Shown here one piece after another: positions 1 through 7,248 of a stretch of DNA of 64,000 nucleotides. Origin of the DNA: a virus. A program made the translations under genes and the position numbers. How positions within the stretch are numbered: the first letter of the stretch is position 1; each line of letters opens with the position of its first letter. Location: the IMG/VR virus record IMGVR_UViG_3300033571_024432, positions 1 through 64,000 of that record. One strand, 5' to 3'. Under the pieces are notes generated by a model, which was not told the DNA's origin, searched no databases, and saw only the letters and a program-made list of their open reading frames with translations.

Positions 1-125
1 ATCACGGTACAGGTACAATACATGAAAACGAACCTGAGCAGATGCATATTATAACTTTTGGAGATGATACATCTTTTTATAAATATATTGGTACATTTGA
101 CAATATTCATAATAAATTTTTATAA
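1..125 (+). CDS. 3' end of an ART-like/unknown CTS-family protein (partial)
   Basis: The frame is open from position 3 and stops at 123-125. It encodes the end of a protein whose last 40 or so residues (HGTGTIHENEPEQMHI, then TFGDDTSFYKYIGTF) match the conserved C-terminal block of the two large proteins at 52778-54418 and 54462-56294 (GTGTIHENEPTQMHIL and EYVGTF in the latter). This is therefore a third member of that family, cut by the window edge. Unlike its relatives it stops shortly after the block: a 43-bp tandem duplication begins inside it, and the stop codon lies in the second copy. The N-terminal leader seen on the relatives is outside the window. Function is unknown; see the relatives for a tentative ADP-ribosyltransferase-like idea. 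Confidence 0.75.
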   Translation, partial: HGTGTIHENEPEQMHIITFGDDTSFYKYIGTFDNIHNKFL

Positions 126-163
126 ATATATTGGTGCTTTTTACAATATTCATAATTTATTCA
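78..163. repeat. 43-bp imperfect tandem duplication at a gene 3' end
   Basis: Positions 78-120 and 121-163 are two head-to-tail copies of a 43-bp unit. Both begin TATAAATATATTGGT and contain ACAATATTCATAAT, with a few mismatches. The first copy is coding (end of the partial gene). The unit length is not a multiple of three, so the second copy is read out of phase and supplies the stop codon at 123-125. Confidence 0.8.
121..128 (+). promoter_or_regulatory. T4-type late promoter box (TATAAATA)
   Basis: This is an exact match to the T4 late promoter -10-like octamer, 71 bases before the start at 200. In such an AT-rich genome it could occur by chance, and it also overlaps the tandem duplication. 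The same octamer lies just upstream of several other genes with the N-terminal leader, which supports it. Confidence 0.35.
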
Positions 164-199
164 ATAAATATAAAATAAAATAATAAAAAAGGTATTTTT

Positions 200-1201
200 A
201 TGCTATTAAATGAAAGAAAGTTAATTAATACATTAAAAAAATTAATAAAAGAAGCTTTAAAATCAACAGATTTTCAAAATTTTAGAATATCTCCAAAAGA
301 TAAAGGCTCACATCCAATGTATAAAGGTTCTAGAGATGGTAAAGAATATTTTATAAAATTTCCAGGAACAGGTCGTTTTACAAATGATGGACCAATATTA
401 AATGCATTAAATGAATATTTGTTTTTTAAATTATATGAATTATATGCAAATGCAGGACCTGAAAATAAACAATATTTTAGACAACCAAGTGATGTTCAGT
501 TAGTTATGATGAATAATAATCGTGGTGGTGTTAATTTAGGTATTGGCTCTGTAACAGCAACTGTAACTGATGAGTTTGGTGGAGGAGGTGGTTATCAAAG
601 TGTAGGTTACAAGATAAAAGAATATGTAAATGAAATTTGGCATGATGCAGGTTTACATGTAGGTAGTAGATATTATGTTGATTCTTTATTTGCAAACTGG
701 GATCAACCAAAAAATATGATTTATGATATAGAAAAAAATAAAGCTACAAATAAATACAAATTAAAAGGTGTTACAGGTATTGATCCTGGTGGTTCTGGTT
801 TTTATAGGGCTAGAGGTGAGCGTAAAGAACCTTCTCAGTTTGCTGATTCGACTGATGTTACTGAATTGGATCAATTTGGAAGAATGCCTAGTCGTGATAT
901 CAGGGATGGAGCGGGTGGAACTTACTTATATCCTTTCAGAAATGATAGTTTATCTCAACGAATATTTTTTAGCGTATCCAAAGAAGATATTATTAATAAA
1001 ATAAGTGAAGTTTGTAATGAGGTTTCTCAAGATTTAATAGATAATTCTTTAGCCGATTTTGAAGATAATTTATTAGAAAATTTTCAAAACGATTGCGAAA
1101 GATTAAAAGAAATTTTGCCTAGAAGATATGATATAATAGCAAATAGAATCAAAACTGGCAATATACCTAGAACAGAAAAAACAAGTAAAAATCAATTTTA
1201 A
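200..1201 (+). CDS. Kinase-like-fold protein with N-terminal capsid-targeting-like leader
   Basis: A 333-residue protein. The first 18 residues (MLLNERKLINTLKKLIKE) followed by A form a leader like that of about a dozen other genes here and resemble a T4 capsid-targeting sequence with an (L/I)xE cleavage site. The body has kinase-like signals: a lysine in YFIKF (K53), a helix with NEYLFFKLYE, VDSLFANWDQPKN (D161, N166, N172) and GIDPGG (D195) followed by FYRARG. The D....N plus D-x-GG arrangement resembles HipA- or lipid-kinase-like folds more than the four DFG-type paralogues in this window. Residues 126-132 are a glycine-rich run. The start follows AAAAAAGGT. Inference: a packaged or ejected phosphotransferase-like effector; substrate unknown. 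Confidence 0.6.
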   Translation: MLLNERKLINTLKKLIKEALKSTDFQNFRISPKDKGSHPMYKGSRDGKEYFIKFPGTGRFTNDGPILNALNEYLFFKLYELYANAGPENKQYFRQPSDVQLVMMNNNRGGVNLGIGSVTATVTDEFGGGGGYQSVGYKIKEYVNEIWHDAGLHVGSRYYVDSLFANWDQPKNMIYDIEKNKATNKYKLKGVTGIDPGGSGFYRARGERKEPSQFADSTDVTELDQFGRMPSRDIRDGAGGTYLYPFRNDSLSQRIFFSVSKEDIINKISEVCNEVSQDLIDNSLADFEDNLLENFQNDCERLKEILPRRYDIIANRIKTGNIPRTEKTSKNQF

Positions 1202-1271
1202 TTTAAAAAATAATAATTGTAGAATCTTATAAAAAATAATATAATTTTTAAATGAATATAAGGATTTTAAA

Positions 1272-1628
1272 ATGAATATTGAAATATTACAAAAAATTAA
1301 AAATAAAAAAGAAGATGATTTATATTTTATACAAATGGAAGAAGCCCCTTTTTATTTTAAAATTGGTAGAACTAAAAATATTGAAAAAAGATTAAAACAA
1401 TTACAAACAGGTTCAGGAATAAAATTAAGATTGGTTCATTTATTTAAAGGTATGGGTCATAAAGAAAAATATTTACATGAAGAATTATATAGATGGAGAC
1501 AATCTGGAGAATGGTTTGCAAGTAATAGATATTCTATTGGTGCATTACCTACTGAATTTTATGAAAAACTAAATGAAAATTCATTAATACAAGATAATGA
1601 AAACTGGGTTATGGGTATAAAAAAATAA
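1272..1628 (+). CDS. T5orf172-type GIY-YIG-like nuclease domain protein
   Basis: A 118-residue protein. The N-terminal strand DLYFIQMEEAPFYFKIGRT followed by NIEKRLKQLQTG is the diverged GIY-YIG pattern of the T5orf172/MUG113 group, in which the first motif is YFI and the second is KIG. The downstream LHEELYRWRQSGEWF segment carries the usual glutamate and GEWF motif of that group. Proteins of this type are small stand-alone nucleases in phages and some bacteria, often mobile or of unknown role. It is followed after 39 bases by a second, different GIY-YIG protein. An AAGGA motif precedes the ATG. Confidence 0.75.
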   Translation: MNIEILQKIKNKKEDDLYFIQMEEAPFYFKIGRTKNIEKRLKQLQTGSGIKLRLVHLFKGMGHKEKYLHEELYRWRQSGEWFASNRYSIGALPTEFYEKLNENSLIQDNENWVMGIKK

Positions 1629-1631
1629 ACA

Positions 1632-1666
1632 ACAACACCATCTAACCAATCTAATACGTGGACAAA
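1632..1666. repeat. Dispersed intergenic repeat, copy 1
   Basis: This segment contains ACACCATCTAA and then ATCTAATACGTGGACAAAA. The same sequence, without the internal duplication of the CTAA part, occurs at 40371-40402. It lies in the spacer directly before the GIY-YIG gene at 1668, is less AT-rich than its surroundings, and can form a small CCA/TGG stem. Function is unknown. Confidence 0.6.
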
Positions 1667-1667
1667 A

Positions 1668-1925
1668 ATGTATTTTGTATATCTTTTAATATGCAATGAT
1701 AATTCTTTATATTGCGGAATAACTAATAATTTAGAAAAAAGAATAAATGAACATAATAATTCTAAAAAAGGCGCAAAATATACTTTAAGTAGAAGACCTG
1801 TTAAATTATACTGGTATACAATAACAGAAAATAAATCTTATGCATTAAAATTAGAATATAATATTAAAAAAATGACTAGAAAAAATAAATTAAATTTAAT
1901 AGAATATATTTGCCCATATTTATAA
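1668..1925 (+). CDS. UPF0213/YhbQ-type GIY-YIG nuclease
   Basis: An 85-residue single-domain protein. It begins MYFVYLLICNDNSLYCGITN, a clear GIY-YIG core (VYLL followed by YCGIT), then NLEKRINEHN, which supplies the conserved arginine, and a C-terminal helix with a glutamate (ALKLEYNIKK). Length and pattern fit the small URI/YhbQ-like group. It starts inside or right after the dispersed repeat at 1632-1666, which is compatible with insertion of a mobile endonuclease gene, but no target site can be shown. The next gene's late promoter box overlaps its stop codon. Confidence 0.8.
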   Translation: MYFVYLLICNDNSLYCGITNNLEKRINEHNNSKKGAKYTLSRRPVKLYWYTITENKSYALKLEYNIKKMTRKNKLNLIEYICPYL

Positions 1926-1928
1926 ATA
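1921..1928 (+). promoter_or_regulatory. T4-type late promoter box (TATAAATA)
   Basis: An exact TATAAATA 20 bases before the ATG at 1949, overlapping the stop codon of the preceding gene. The spacing gives a short leader, as in T4 late genes. Confidence 0.45.
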
Positions 1929-1948
1929 TTTATAAAAACAGGCGACGT

Positions 1949-3226
1949 ATGATTATAACAGAAAAAAAAATTAGAATTTTAATTAAAAAATTATTAGAAA
2001 GTAATTTAACAGATCTAGAAAAAAGATACAAAGAAGATATTATACAAAAAAATTCTGATATTAAAAATAGATATAAACAAAAAAATTTAACTCCAAATAG
2101 TTGGGATTTTTTAGATTATACTGCTAATATTTTGAGAAGTTTAGATAAACCTGATCCTAAAATTTATGGTACAAATCATTTTTCGTTAGGACAAAAAATA
2201 GAGAAAGTAGACGAAATATTAAGAAACGATTTAGGTTTTAAGAAAGTAGGGTTTGGAGCATTTCGTGAAGTATATGCACGTGAAGATGTACCATTTATTG
2301 TTAAATTAGAAGCGGCTTCATTTGGAAATATAACTGGATCAAATTCAAATGAATATGATAAATATTTTAATTACGGTCCTGATAATTATCCTAGAAATGA
2401 TCTTTTTACAAAGATTTATGCATATGATCATAAAGATTCAGCATGGATTATATTTGAAAAAGTTAATGTATTTAGTCCAAATAATAAAAATTTAGTTATA
2501 TATGATATGTTCGCACCTTTTATAAATTTTTTAAGTAAAATACTAAATTTTATAATGAATGATTCTTATTATAGTAAATATTATAATCGTAGTAACTATT
2601 TAGATGCTATTATTAAAAAAGATGAATCATATGCAACAGAAATTTTTCATAATATTATAACATTTATTGAACAGGTATCAACTAATTATAAAAAAACTGG
2701 TGATTTACAAGAAGCATTTATTAATACTTTTATTAATTTGATATTGATATATGCATTTGGCAAACATATATATTCTATAGACAATCCTTTTACTAAGATG
2801 TATCATAAAGAAATAAATGAACAAAATAAATTTGTAAATATATTTAAAAAGAGATTATCAGATGCTAATATTAAGATTAAAATAACACCAGATATTTCAT
2901 ATATTTGTAACTTTTTAAAGAATGATGAAGTTAAAGATCTACATATTGGTAATGTAGGTTATAGAAATGATGCATTAACTACTAATAAAAATAAACCATG
3001 GGAGAGTTTTGTTATATTGGATTTTGGAGAATTTGGTAATTTAGATAAAATGTCTATAGAAATAGATGATAATCAATATAACCAAGAAGAATTAGATCAA
3101 CAAATGTTTAATGATTTAGAAAATTTATCAGATGAAGAGTTGAGTAGAATGGAAAACGAATCTTTTGATTTTGATGAAATGAATTATGATTATTTAGATG
3201 ATTTAGATGATGATAAAAAAGAATAA
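1949..3226 (+). CDS. Protein-kinase-like protein with capsid-targeting-like leader (paralogue 1)
   Basis: A 425-residue protein. The start at 1949 is chosen over an upstream in-frame start because it gives the leader MIITEKKIRILIKKLLE before S18, matching the other leader genes. Kinase-like motifs appear in order: glycine loop GFGAFREVY (101-109), VAIK-like lysine FIVKL (K119), hinge-like WIIFEKV, catalytic-loop-like DLHIGN (330-335) and DFG (358-360). The C-terminal 65 residues are strongly acidic. Similar genes lie at 38358, 39521 and 40453. Motif order fits a eukaryote-like or aminoglycoside-phosphotransferase-like kinase. Inference: packaged with DNA and acting on the host early, comparable in idea to T7 gp0.7, which is not a homologue I can demonstrate. 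Confidence 0.65.
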   Translation: MIITEKKIRILIKKLLESNLTDLEKRYKEDIIQKNSDIKNRYKQKNLTPNSWDFLDYTANILRSLDKPDPKIYGTNHFSLGQKIEKVDEILRNDLGFKKVGFGAFREVYAREDVPFIVKLEAASFGNITGSNSNEYDKYFNYGPDNYPRNDLFTKIYAYDHKDSAWIIFEKVNVFSPNNKNLVIYDMFAPFINFLSKILNFIMNDSYYSKYYNRSNYLDAIIKKDESYATEIFHNIITFIEQVSTNYKKTGDLQEAFINTFINLILIYAFGKHIYSIDNPFTKMYHKEINEQNKFVNIFKKRLSDANIKIKITPDISYICNFLKNDEVKDLHIGNVGYRNDALTTNKNKPWESFVILDFGEFGNLDKMSIEIDDNQYNQEELDQQMFNDLENLSDEELSRMENESFDFDEMNYDYLDDLDDDKKE

Positions 3227-3248
3227 TAATTTTATATATAAATGATCA

Positions 3249-3330
3249 CCAGAACATCCAGAATTAATCTTATATTGAAGAATATAATTTATATTTATTT
3301 TATTACTTTATTTAATTCTGGATGTTCTGG
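3249..3330. repeat. Perfect 19-bp inverted repeat with structured loop
   Basis: CCAGAACATCCAGAATTAA at 3249-3267 is perfectly complementary to 3312-3330. The 44-base loop contains its own perfect hairpin at 3270-3287 (TTATATT, loop GAAG, AATATAA). The arms are much richer in G and C than the surrounding spacer. There is no T tract after the second arm, so it is not a standard terminator. It occupies the spacer between the kinase-like gene and the ThyX-like gene; the rest of that spacer is plain AT-rich sequence. Confidence 0.85.
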
Positions 3331-3436
3331 CGATAAAATAATAAAATAATAAATATTTGTAAAGTTTTAAATTTTTAATTATAATAATTTTATATACATT
3401 TATTATTTTATTATTTTATACTAAAAAGAGGGATTT

Positions 3437-4381
3437 ATGACAGAGCAAAAAGGTTTTAAAAATAGTTTTCTAGATTCTGTAGGTGTAGAAATTGTTCGAA
3501 CAACACATGAAAAGCCATTTGAAATGTTTTGGGATTGGTTTAAACAAACATGGATTACATTACAAGATGTTAAATTTGATCATACAAATGAAGAACATTG
3601 GCAAGCTTGTTTAGATGTATTAAGTAGAAATGCACTTCCTACACCTATGGAAGTATTAAATTTTGAAATTAAAGTAACAGGTTTAAGTAGAGTTGCATTG
3701 GCACAAATCACAAGAGGTAGAGTAGGTTGGGCTTATGTTGTTGAATCTCAAATGCCTCAACATATTAATCATATGGTAACAATCCCAGCAAATATTGCTA
3801 GACATGAAAAATTCTCAGAAAGAGCACAATTATTAGCTAAATTATCACAAGATTTATATGATGATATGTATAATGATGGTATTCCACCTCAAGATTGTAG
3901 ATATTTAACTTTACATGGACAACAAACAGCAATGATTATGCAATGTAATTATGCTGCATTATTAGGGTATTTTGCAAGAAGATGCGAAAATGGTTTAACT
4001 GATGAACTCAATTTAGTAGGTAGATTAATTTTAAGGGAATTAAAAAATACATTTTTAAATGCAGACGGAACAGATAAATGTGAAGGTAGCGGTTGGTCAA
4101 TTTTACTAAATAAAATGGACGGCATGGGAGGAAGTAAAGTATGTCTAAATGTTGATAAAGTTTTTGGAAATACAGGTCGTGCTCCATCTGCAAATAATAA
4201 GGTTCCAACATTATTAGATGGTTCATGTGATTACGATTTTAGTAAATCAGCATGGTATTTTGAATTACAAGATTTACCTGAAGATTTATTATTTCCTGGT
4301 GAAAAAGAAATGATTGAAGATTTTAAAAACATTGGATTTGTAGGTAGATTAAAAAAGTTAGAAGAAAGTAGAAAGAAATAA
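3437..4381 (+). CDS. Diverged ThyX-superfamily protein
   Basis: A 314-residue protein. The C-terminal half follows the ThyX fold pattern: a segment aligned with the flavin/dUMP signature, then PPQDCRYLTL in place of REMARMYLP, N-x-x-x-LLGYFARR and an E-rich final helix. The canonical RHR signature is changed to RGR (93-95), with S104 downstream. A canonical ThyX lies at 61169-61864, so this copy is probably not simply redundant. A diverged member could be structural, or could act on a pyrimidine with a different one-carbon outcome. It heads a tightly packed group with a dNMP kinase-like gene (1-base overlap) and speD. GAGGG precedes the ATG. Confidence 0.65.
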   Translation: MTEQKGFKNSFLDSVGVEIVRTTHEKPFEMFWDWFKQTWITLQDVKFDHTNEEHWQACLDVLSRNALPTPMEVLNFEIKVTGLSRVALAQITRGRVGWAYVVESQMPQHINHMVTIPANIARHEKFSERAQLLAKLSQDLYDDMYNDGIPPQDCRYLTLHGQQTAMIMQCNYAALLGYFARRCENGLTDELNLVGRLILRELKNTFLNADGTDKCEGSGWSILLNKMDGMGGSKVCLNVDKVFGNTGRAPSANNKVPTLLDGSCDYDFSKSAWYFELQDLPEDLLFPGEKEMIEDFKNIGFVGRLKKLEESRKK

Positions 4382-4908
4382 TGTCAGTATTTATTTTTGA
4401 TGGTCCAGATGGTTGTGGTAAAACTACATTAGCTAAAAGAATATCTAAAGAATTAAATATGCCATATCATAAGAACCCATATGAACATGGTGAATGGAAA
4501 CACCCTGATAGATATAAACTTATGTTGAGATATACTGATCTTTATTTTTTAACATATTTAAAAAATTCTAGAAATGATGTATGTTTAGATAGATCATGGA
4601 CAACAGAATGGGTATATAGTCAAGTATTTAATAGAGGTAATGATTTTGAATTTCTTCATAAATTAGATGATTTATTATCGTCAATTGAAAACAGCGTATT
4701 AATTATTACAACAAGGACAAATTTACCAAATCAGGAAGACGAGTTAGAAGGAATTAATGATAATTGGTTTAAAATTAGAGACAAGTATGAAGAATTATCT
4801 AGTTGGACAAAAAACAAAGTGATTTATATCAATACAGAGAATAAAACGCAAGAAGAAACATATGTATATTGTTTAGAAAAATTAAAACAATTAGGATTAT
4901 TAAAATGA
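4381..4908 (+). CDS. Deoxynucleoside monophosphate kinase-like P-loop protein
   Basis: A 175-residue protein with an N-terminal P-loop (FIFDGPDGCGKTTLAKR) and, about 60 residues later, CLDRSWTTEWVY, which fits the DR-type catalytic/LID region of thymidylate kinase-like enzymes. The family phosphorylates dNMPs to dNDPs. Its start overlaps the stop of the ThyX-like gene by one base (TAATG), so the two are probably translationally coupled. In T4, the dNMP kinase also accepts the modified nucleotide. Whether this one acts on dTMP or on a modified dNMP cannot be told from sequence. Confidence 0.75.
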   Translation: MSVFIFDGPDGCGKTTLAKRISKELNMPYHKNPYEHGEWKHPDRYKLMLRYTDLYFLTYLKNSRNDVCLDRSWTTEWVYSQVFNRGNDFEFLHKLDDLLSSIENSVLIITTRTNLPNQEDELEGINDNWFKIRDKYEELSSWTKNKVIYINTENKTQEETYVYCLEKLKQLGLLK

Positions 4909-5105
4909 GTAATTTAAAAGAAAATATTTATAATGATTTAGGTATTATTGAACTTAGAGAAAATTTAAAAAATCTTAATATAGAAATATCTAAAATTGAT
5001 ACAGAAATTTTGCAACTTGCACAAAAAAAATCATATTTACAATCATGTCTACATTCAATAAATAATGAATTGAATAAAGATTTATTAAATCAAAATTACA
5101 AATAA
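4905..5105 (+). CDS. Small coiled-coil protein
   Basis: A 66-residue protein. The start is ATG 4905, in a 4-base ATGA overlap with the kinase stop. Residues about 14-60 are a regular heptad-like helix (ELRENLKNLNIEISKIDTEI and onwards). No enzymatic motif is seen. It sits between the dNMP kinase-like gene and speD and is likely co-transcribed with them. Function not recognised. Confidence 0.7.
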   Translation: MSNLKENIYNDLGIIELRENLKNLNIEISKIDTEILQLAQKKSYLQSCLHSINNELNKDLLNQNYK

Positions 5106-5118
5106 GGAAAAATATACG

Positions 5119-5496
5119 ATGAATTTAGAACCCTTTGGACCACATCTTACATTTGATATAAAATGTAAAAATACTGAAGCATTAAACGACTACAATAAAG
5201 TTTTTAAGTTTTTACATGAATTGCCTGATAAAATTGGAATGACAAAAATTACGCAACCATATGTTTTTCCATATGCAGGCTTAGTTCCTGAAGATGAAGG
5301 TATTACAGGGATTGTGATTATTGCTGAATCACATATTAGTATTCATACGTTTCCTATGAAAAATTACGCGTTTATTGATATTTTTTCATGCAAACCATTT
5401 GATTGGTCAAATATCAGTAATATTATCAAAGATACATTTCAAGCTGATGAAATGGAATTTAATATAGTACAAAGAGGAAAAGATTTTCCTAGATAA
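5119..5496 (+). CDS. speD: S-adenosylmethionine decarboxylase (SpeD-type)
   Basis: A 125-residue protein matching the small prokaryotic class 1B AdoMet decarboxylases. It contains ESHISIHTFP, with the serine that is self-cleaved to form the pyruvoyl cofactor and the processing histidine, and then FIDIFSCK with the conserved cysteine. The enzyme makes decarboxylated AdoMet, the aminopropyl donor for spermidine. Phage-borne speD is known from some marine phages. Here it directly follows nucleotide genes, so the polyamine could serve DNA packaging, host metabolism or, speculatively, base modification. AAGGAAAA precedes the start. Confidence 0.92.
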   Translation: MNLEPFGPHLTFDIKCKNTEALNDYNKVFKFLHELPDKIGMTKITQPYVFPYAGLVPEDEGITGIVIIAESHISIHTFPMKNYAFIDIFSCKPFDWSNISNIIKDTFQADEMEFNIVQRGKDFPR

Positions 5497-5506
5497 AAAG
5501 GCTTTT

Positions 5507-5827
5507 ATGTCACAAGAATTTTTTGAAAAATATAAAAATGAAATCACAAGAATTATTAATGTTTTAATGGCACTATTCTCATTATTAGTAGGCTTTAATA
5601 TTGGTTCAGGATCTAGAAATCAAGAAATAAATATTTTAAAAAACCAATTAAAAGAATCAAATGAGTTTATTAATGTTTTAAATAAAACATATAATGATGA
5701 AAAAAAATCTTATGATTTAAAATGTAAACAAGAAATAAATAATGCCATTCTTTTTGAAATAAAAAACAAAGAACAAATGATTAAAGAATACAAATCAATT
5801 TGTAAAGAATTTAATGAAATGAAGTGA
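5507..5827 (+). CDS. Single-pass membrane protein with coiled coil (possible i-spanin)
   Basis: A 106-residue protein with one hydrophobic segment near the N-terminus (IINVLMALFSLLVGFNIGSG, about residues 16-35) followed by a long charged helix. This topology resembles Rz-type inner-membrane spanins, but no specific motif confirms it. The gene is packed with a second secreted coiled-coil gene 3 bases downstream. Small lysis or envelope proteins of phages are often arranged like this. Alternative: a superinfection or envelope accessory protein. Confidence 0.55.
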   Translation: MSQEFFEKYKNEITRIINVLMALFSLLVGFNIGSGSRNQEINILKNQLKESNEFINVLNKTYNDEKKSYDLKCKQEINNAILFEIKNKEQMIKEYKSICKEFNEMK

Positions 5828-5830
5828 AAA

Positions 5831-6310
5831 ATGAAAAATAAATTTTTAATTACCATTTTTTTTTTAATATGCTTTAATTTAAATGCACAAGAAAAAATAA
5901 ATGATGTTAATCAAAATGGTTTACCAGATCAACATGAAAATTCAATTTTAAGAACAGCTGAAAGAATTTGTAATATGCCTGGTATACAGGATATTTTAAG
6001 TAAGCAAATTGAAGATCTTAAGCTACAAATTGTTGAATTAAAAACAGAAAAAGAAAAGTTAGAAAAAACAATATCAGATAATAAAATAAAATTTGATATT
6101 GAATTTAAAGAAAAAGAAAATCAATGTAATGATAAAATAAAAGATATTAATTTAGAAAAAGATAAATTATTATCAACTTTATCTGATAAAAAACAAGAAT
6201 TGGCTGTCTGCGAAATAAAACAAAATGAAAAATTATTAGACAGATTTATCACTGCTGGGATTGGTGTTTTTGGCGCATCTTCATGCTTTTTTATTCAAAA
6301 ATTAGATTAA
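5831..6310 (+). CDS. Secreted or membrane coiled-coil protein with calcium-loop-like motif
   Basis: A 159-residue protein with a clear N-terminal signal sequence (KNKFLITIFFLICFNLNA, cleavage probably after LNA). Just after it is DVNQNGLPDQHE, which looks like the DxNxNGxPDxxE calcium-binding loops of thrombospondin-3/dockerin-type repeats. A long heptad helix follows, then a C-terminal hydrophobic stretch (FITAGIGVFGASSCFFI). It lacks a lipobox cysteine after the signal sequence, so it is not an obvious o-spanin. It is likely co-transcribed with the preceding membrane protein. Function not recognised. Confidence 0.6.
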   Translation: MKNKFLITIFFLICFNLNAQEKINDVNQNGLPDQHENSILRTAERICNMPGIQDILSKQIEDLKLQIVELKTEKEKLEKTISDNKIKFDIEFKEKENQCNDKIKDINLEKDKLLSTLSDKKQELAVCEIKQNEKLLDRFITAGIGVFGASSCFFIQKLD

Positions 6311-6367
6311 AAATAATATATAATTAGGATATATAAAATATAATAATATAGAATATCGGGTTTAAAA

Positions 6368-6853
6368 ATGTCTAATATGGGAATTAACTCTTCAAATAAT
6401 GATTTTAACGCTTTAATAATTCAACAACTCAATCATATTTCAAATCAAATATCAAAACAAACTAGTGAATTAAACGCAGAAATTCAATCTTTAAAAAAAG
6501 AAATGTCATCTTTAAACGCAAAATTTGAAGCATAAGACGGTTTAATTAATAGTCTAGAAAATTGGAAAAAAGATGTATCTCAAATTATTACATTACACGA
6601 TTTGACAGAATTAAAATCACAAAAACAAACTATTACAATTATTCAAAACAAATTAGATCAACATGATACTGAATTAATTAATTTATCAACAAATCACAAT
6701 AATGATGATACAAGATATTCTAATAAATTTAAAGATATCGACGATTCAATTAGACAACTACAAGAATTTAAAATAAAAGCTTTCACAATTTTTAGCGTTG
6801 TTCAAATTATCATGACAGTTGCTCTTTTTTGGAAAGAAATGTTTGGAAAATAA
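6368..6853 (+). pseudogene. Coiled-coil/C-terminal anchor gene split by an in-frame TAA
   Basis: An ATG at 6368 opens a frame of 55 residues ending at TAA 6533-6535. Directly after the stop the same frame continues for over 100 residues without interruption to 6853. Both halves are coiled-coil in character. The end is a membrane-anchor-like IKAFTIFSVVQIIMTVALFW. Together they would make one protein of about 161 residues with a C-terminal anchor, similar in plan to holin-associated XhlA-like proteins. The downstream half could be re-initiated from TTG 6602, but no good ribosome site precedes it. A nonsense mutation, readthrough or sequence error are all possible. Confidence 0.6.
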
Positions 6854-6900
6854 TACATATATATTATATAAATTATAATTAAACAAAAACAGGAGAAAAA

Positions 6901-7161
6901 ATGAGAATTTCCAAAGACAGATTATCACAAATTATTGCAGAAGAATATTCACGCGCAAAAAGAAATAGACTAAATGAAGGAACACAATATAATCCTATCA
7001 AATTAGACCCACAATCACTTCGTCTTATGATTATGCAAGAAGCAAGAAAAATCGAAGAAGAAAGACTTTTAGAATCACATAGAAATAGAAAAAATGTCAT
7101 CAAACTAGATGCACACTCACTCAGACAAATGATTATGCAAGAAGCAAGAAGATATAATTAA
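6901..7161 (+). CDS. Small leader-type protein with duplicated KLD..SLR.MIMQEAR motif
   Basis: An 86-residue protein preceded by AGGAG. It starts MRISKDRLSQIIAE, like other leader genes, and contains two copies of a unit: KLDPQSLRLMIMQEARK (about 39-55) and KLDAHSLRQMIMQEARR (about 69-85). Several (L/I/M)xE sites followed by A, S or G occur (RLNE-G, IMQE-A twice, LLE-S), so a prohead protease could cut it into small peptides. It is Arg/Lys-rich. Inference: a capsid-internal peptide precursor. No known family recognised. Confidence 0.6.
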   Translation: MRISKDRLSQIIAEEYSRAKRNRLNEGTQYNPIKLDPQSLRLMIMQEARKIEEERLLESHRNRKNVIKLDAHSLRQMIMQEARRYN

Positions 7162-7248
7162 TTTTTTTTATTTTTTTTGTAAAAGTAATTTTATTTTATT
7201 ATAATATCCTTTATAAATTAAAAAAATAAAAACAAAGGATATTTTATT

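Noticed and set aside
1910-1948. Longer N-terminus for the kinase-like gene at 1949
   Set aside because: It overlaps the end of the previous GIY-YIG gene and a TATAAATA box and would hide the leader that all related genes start with.
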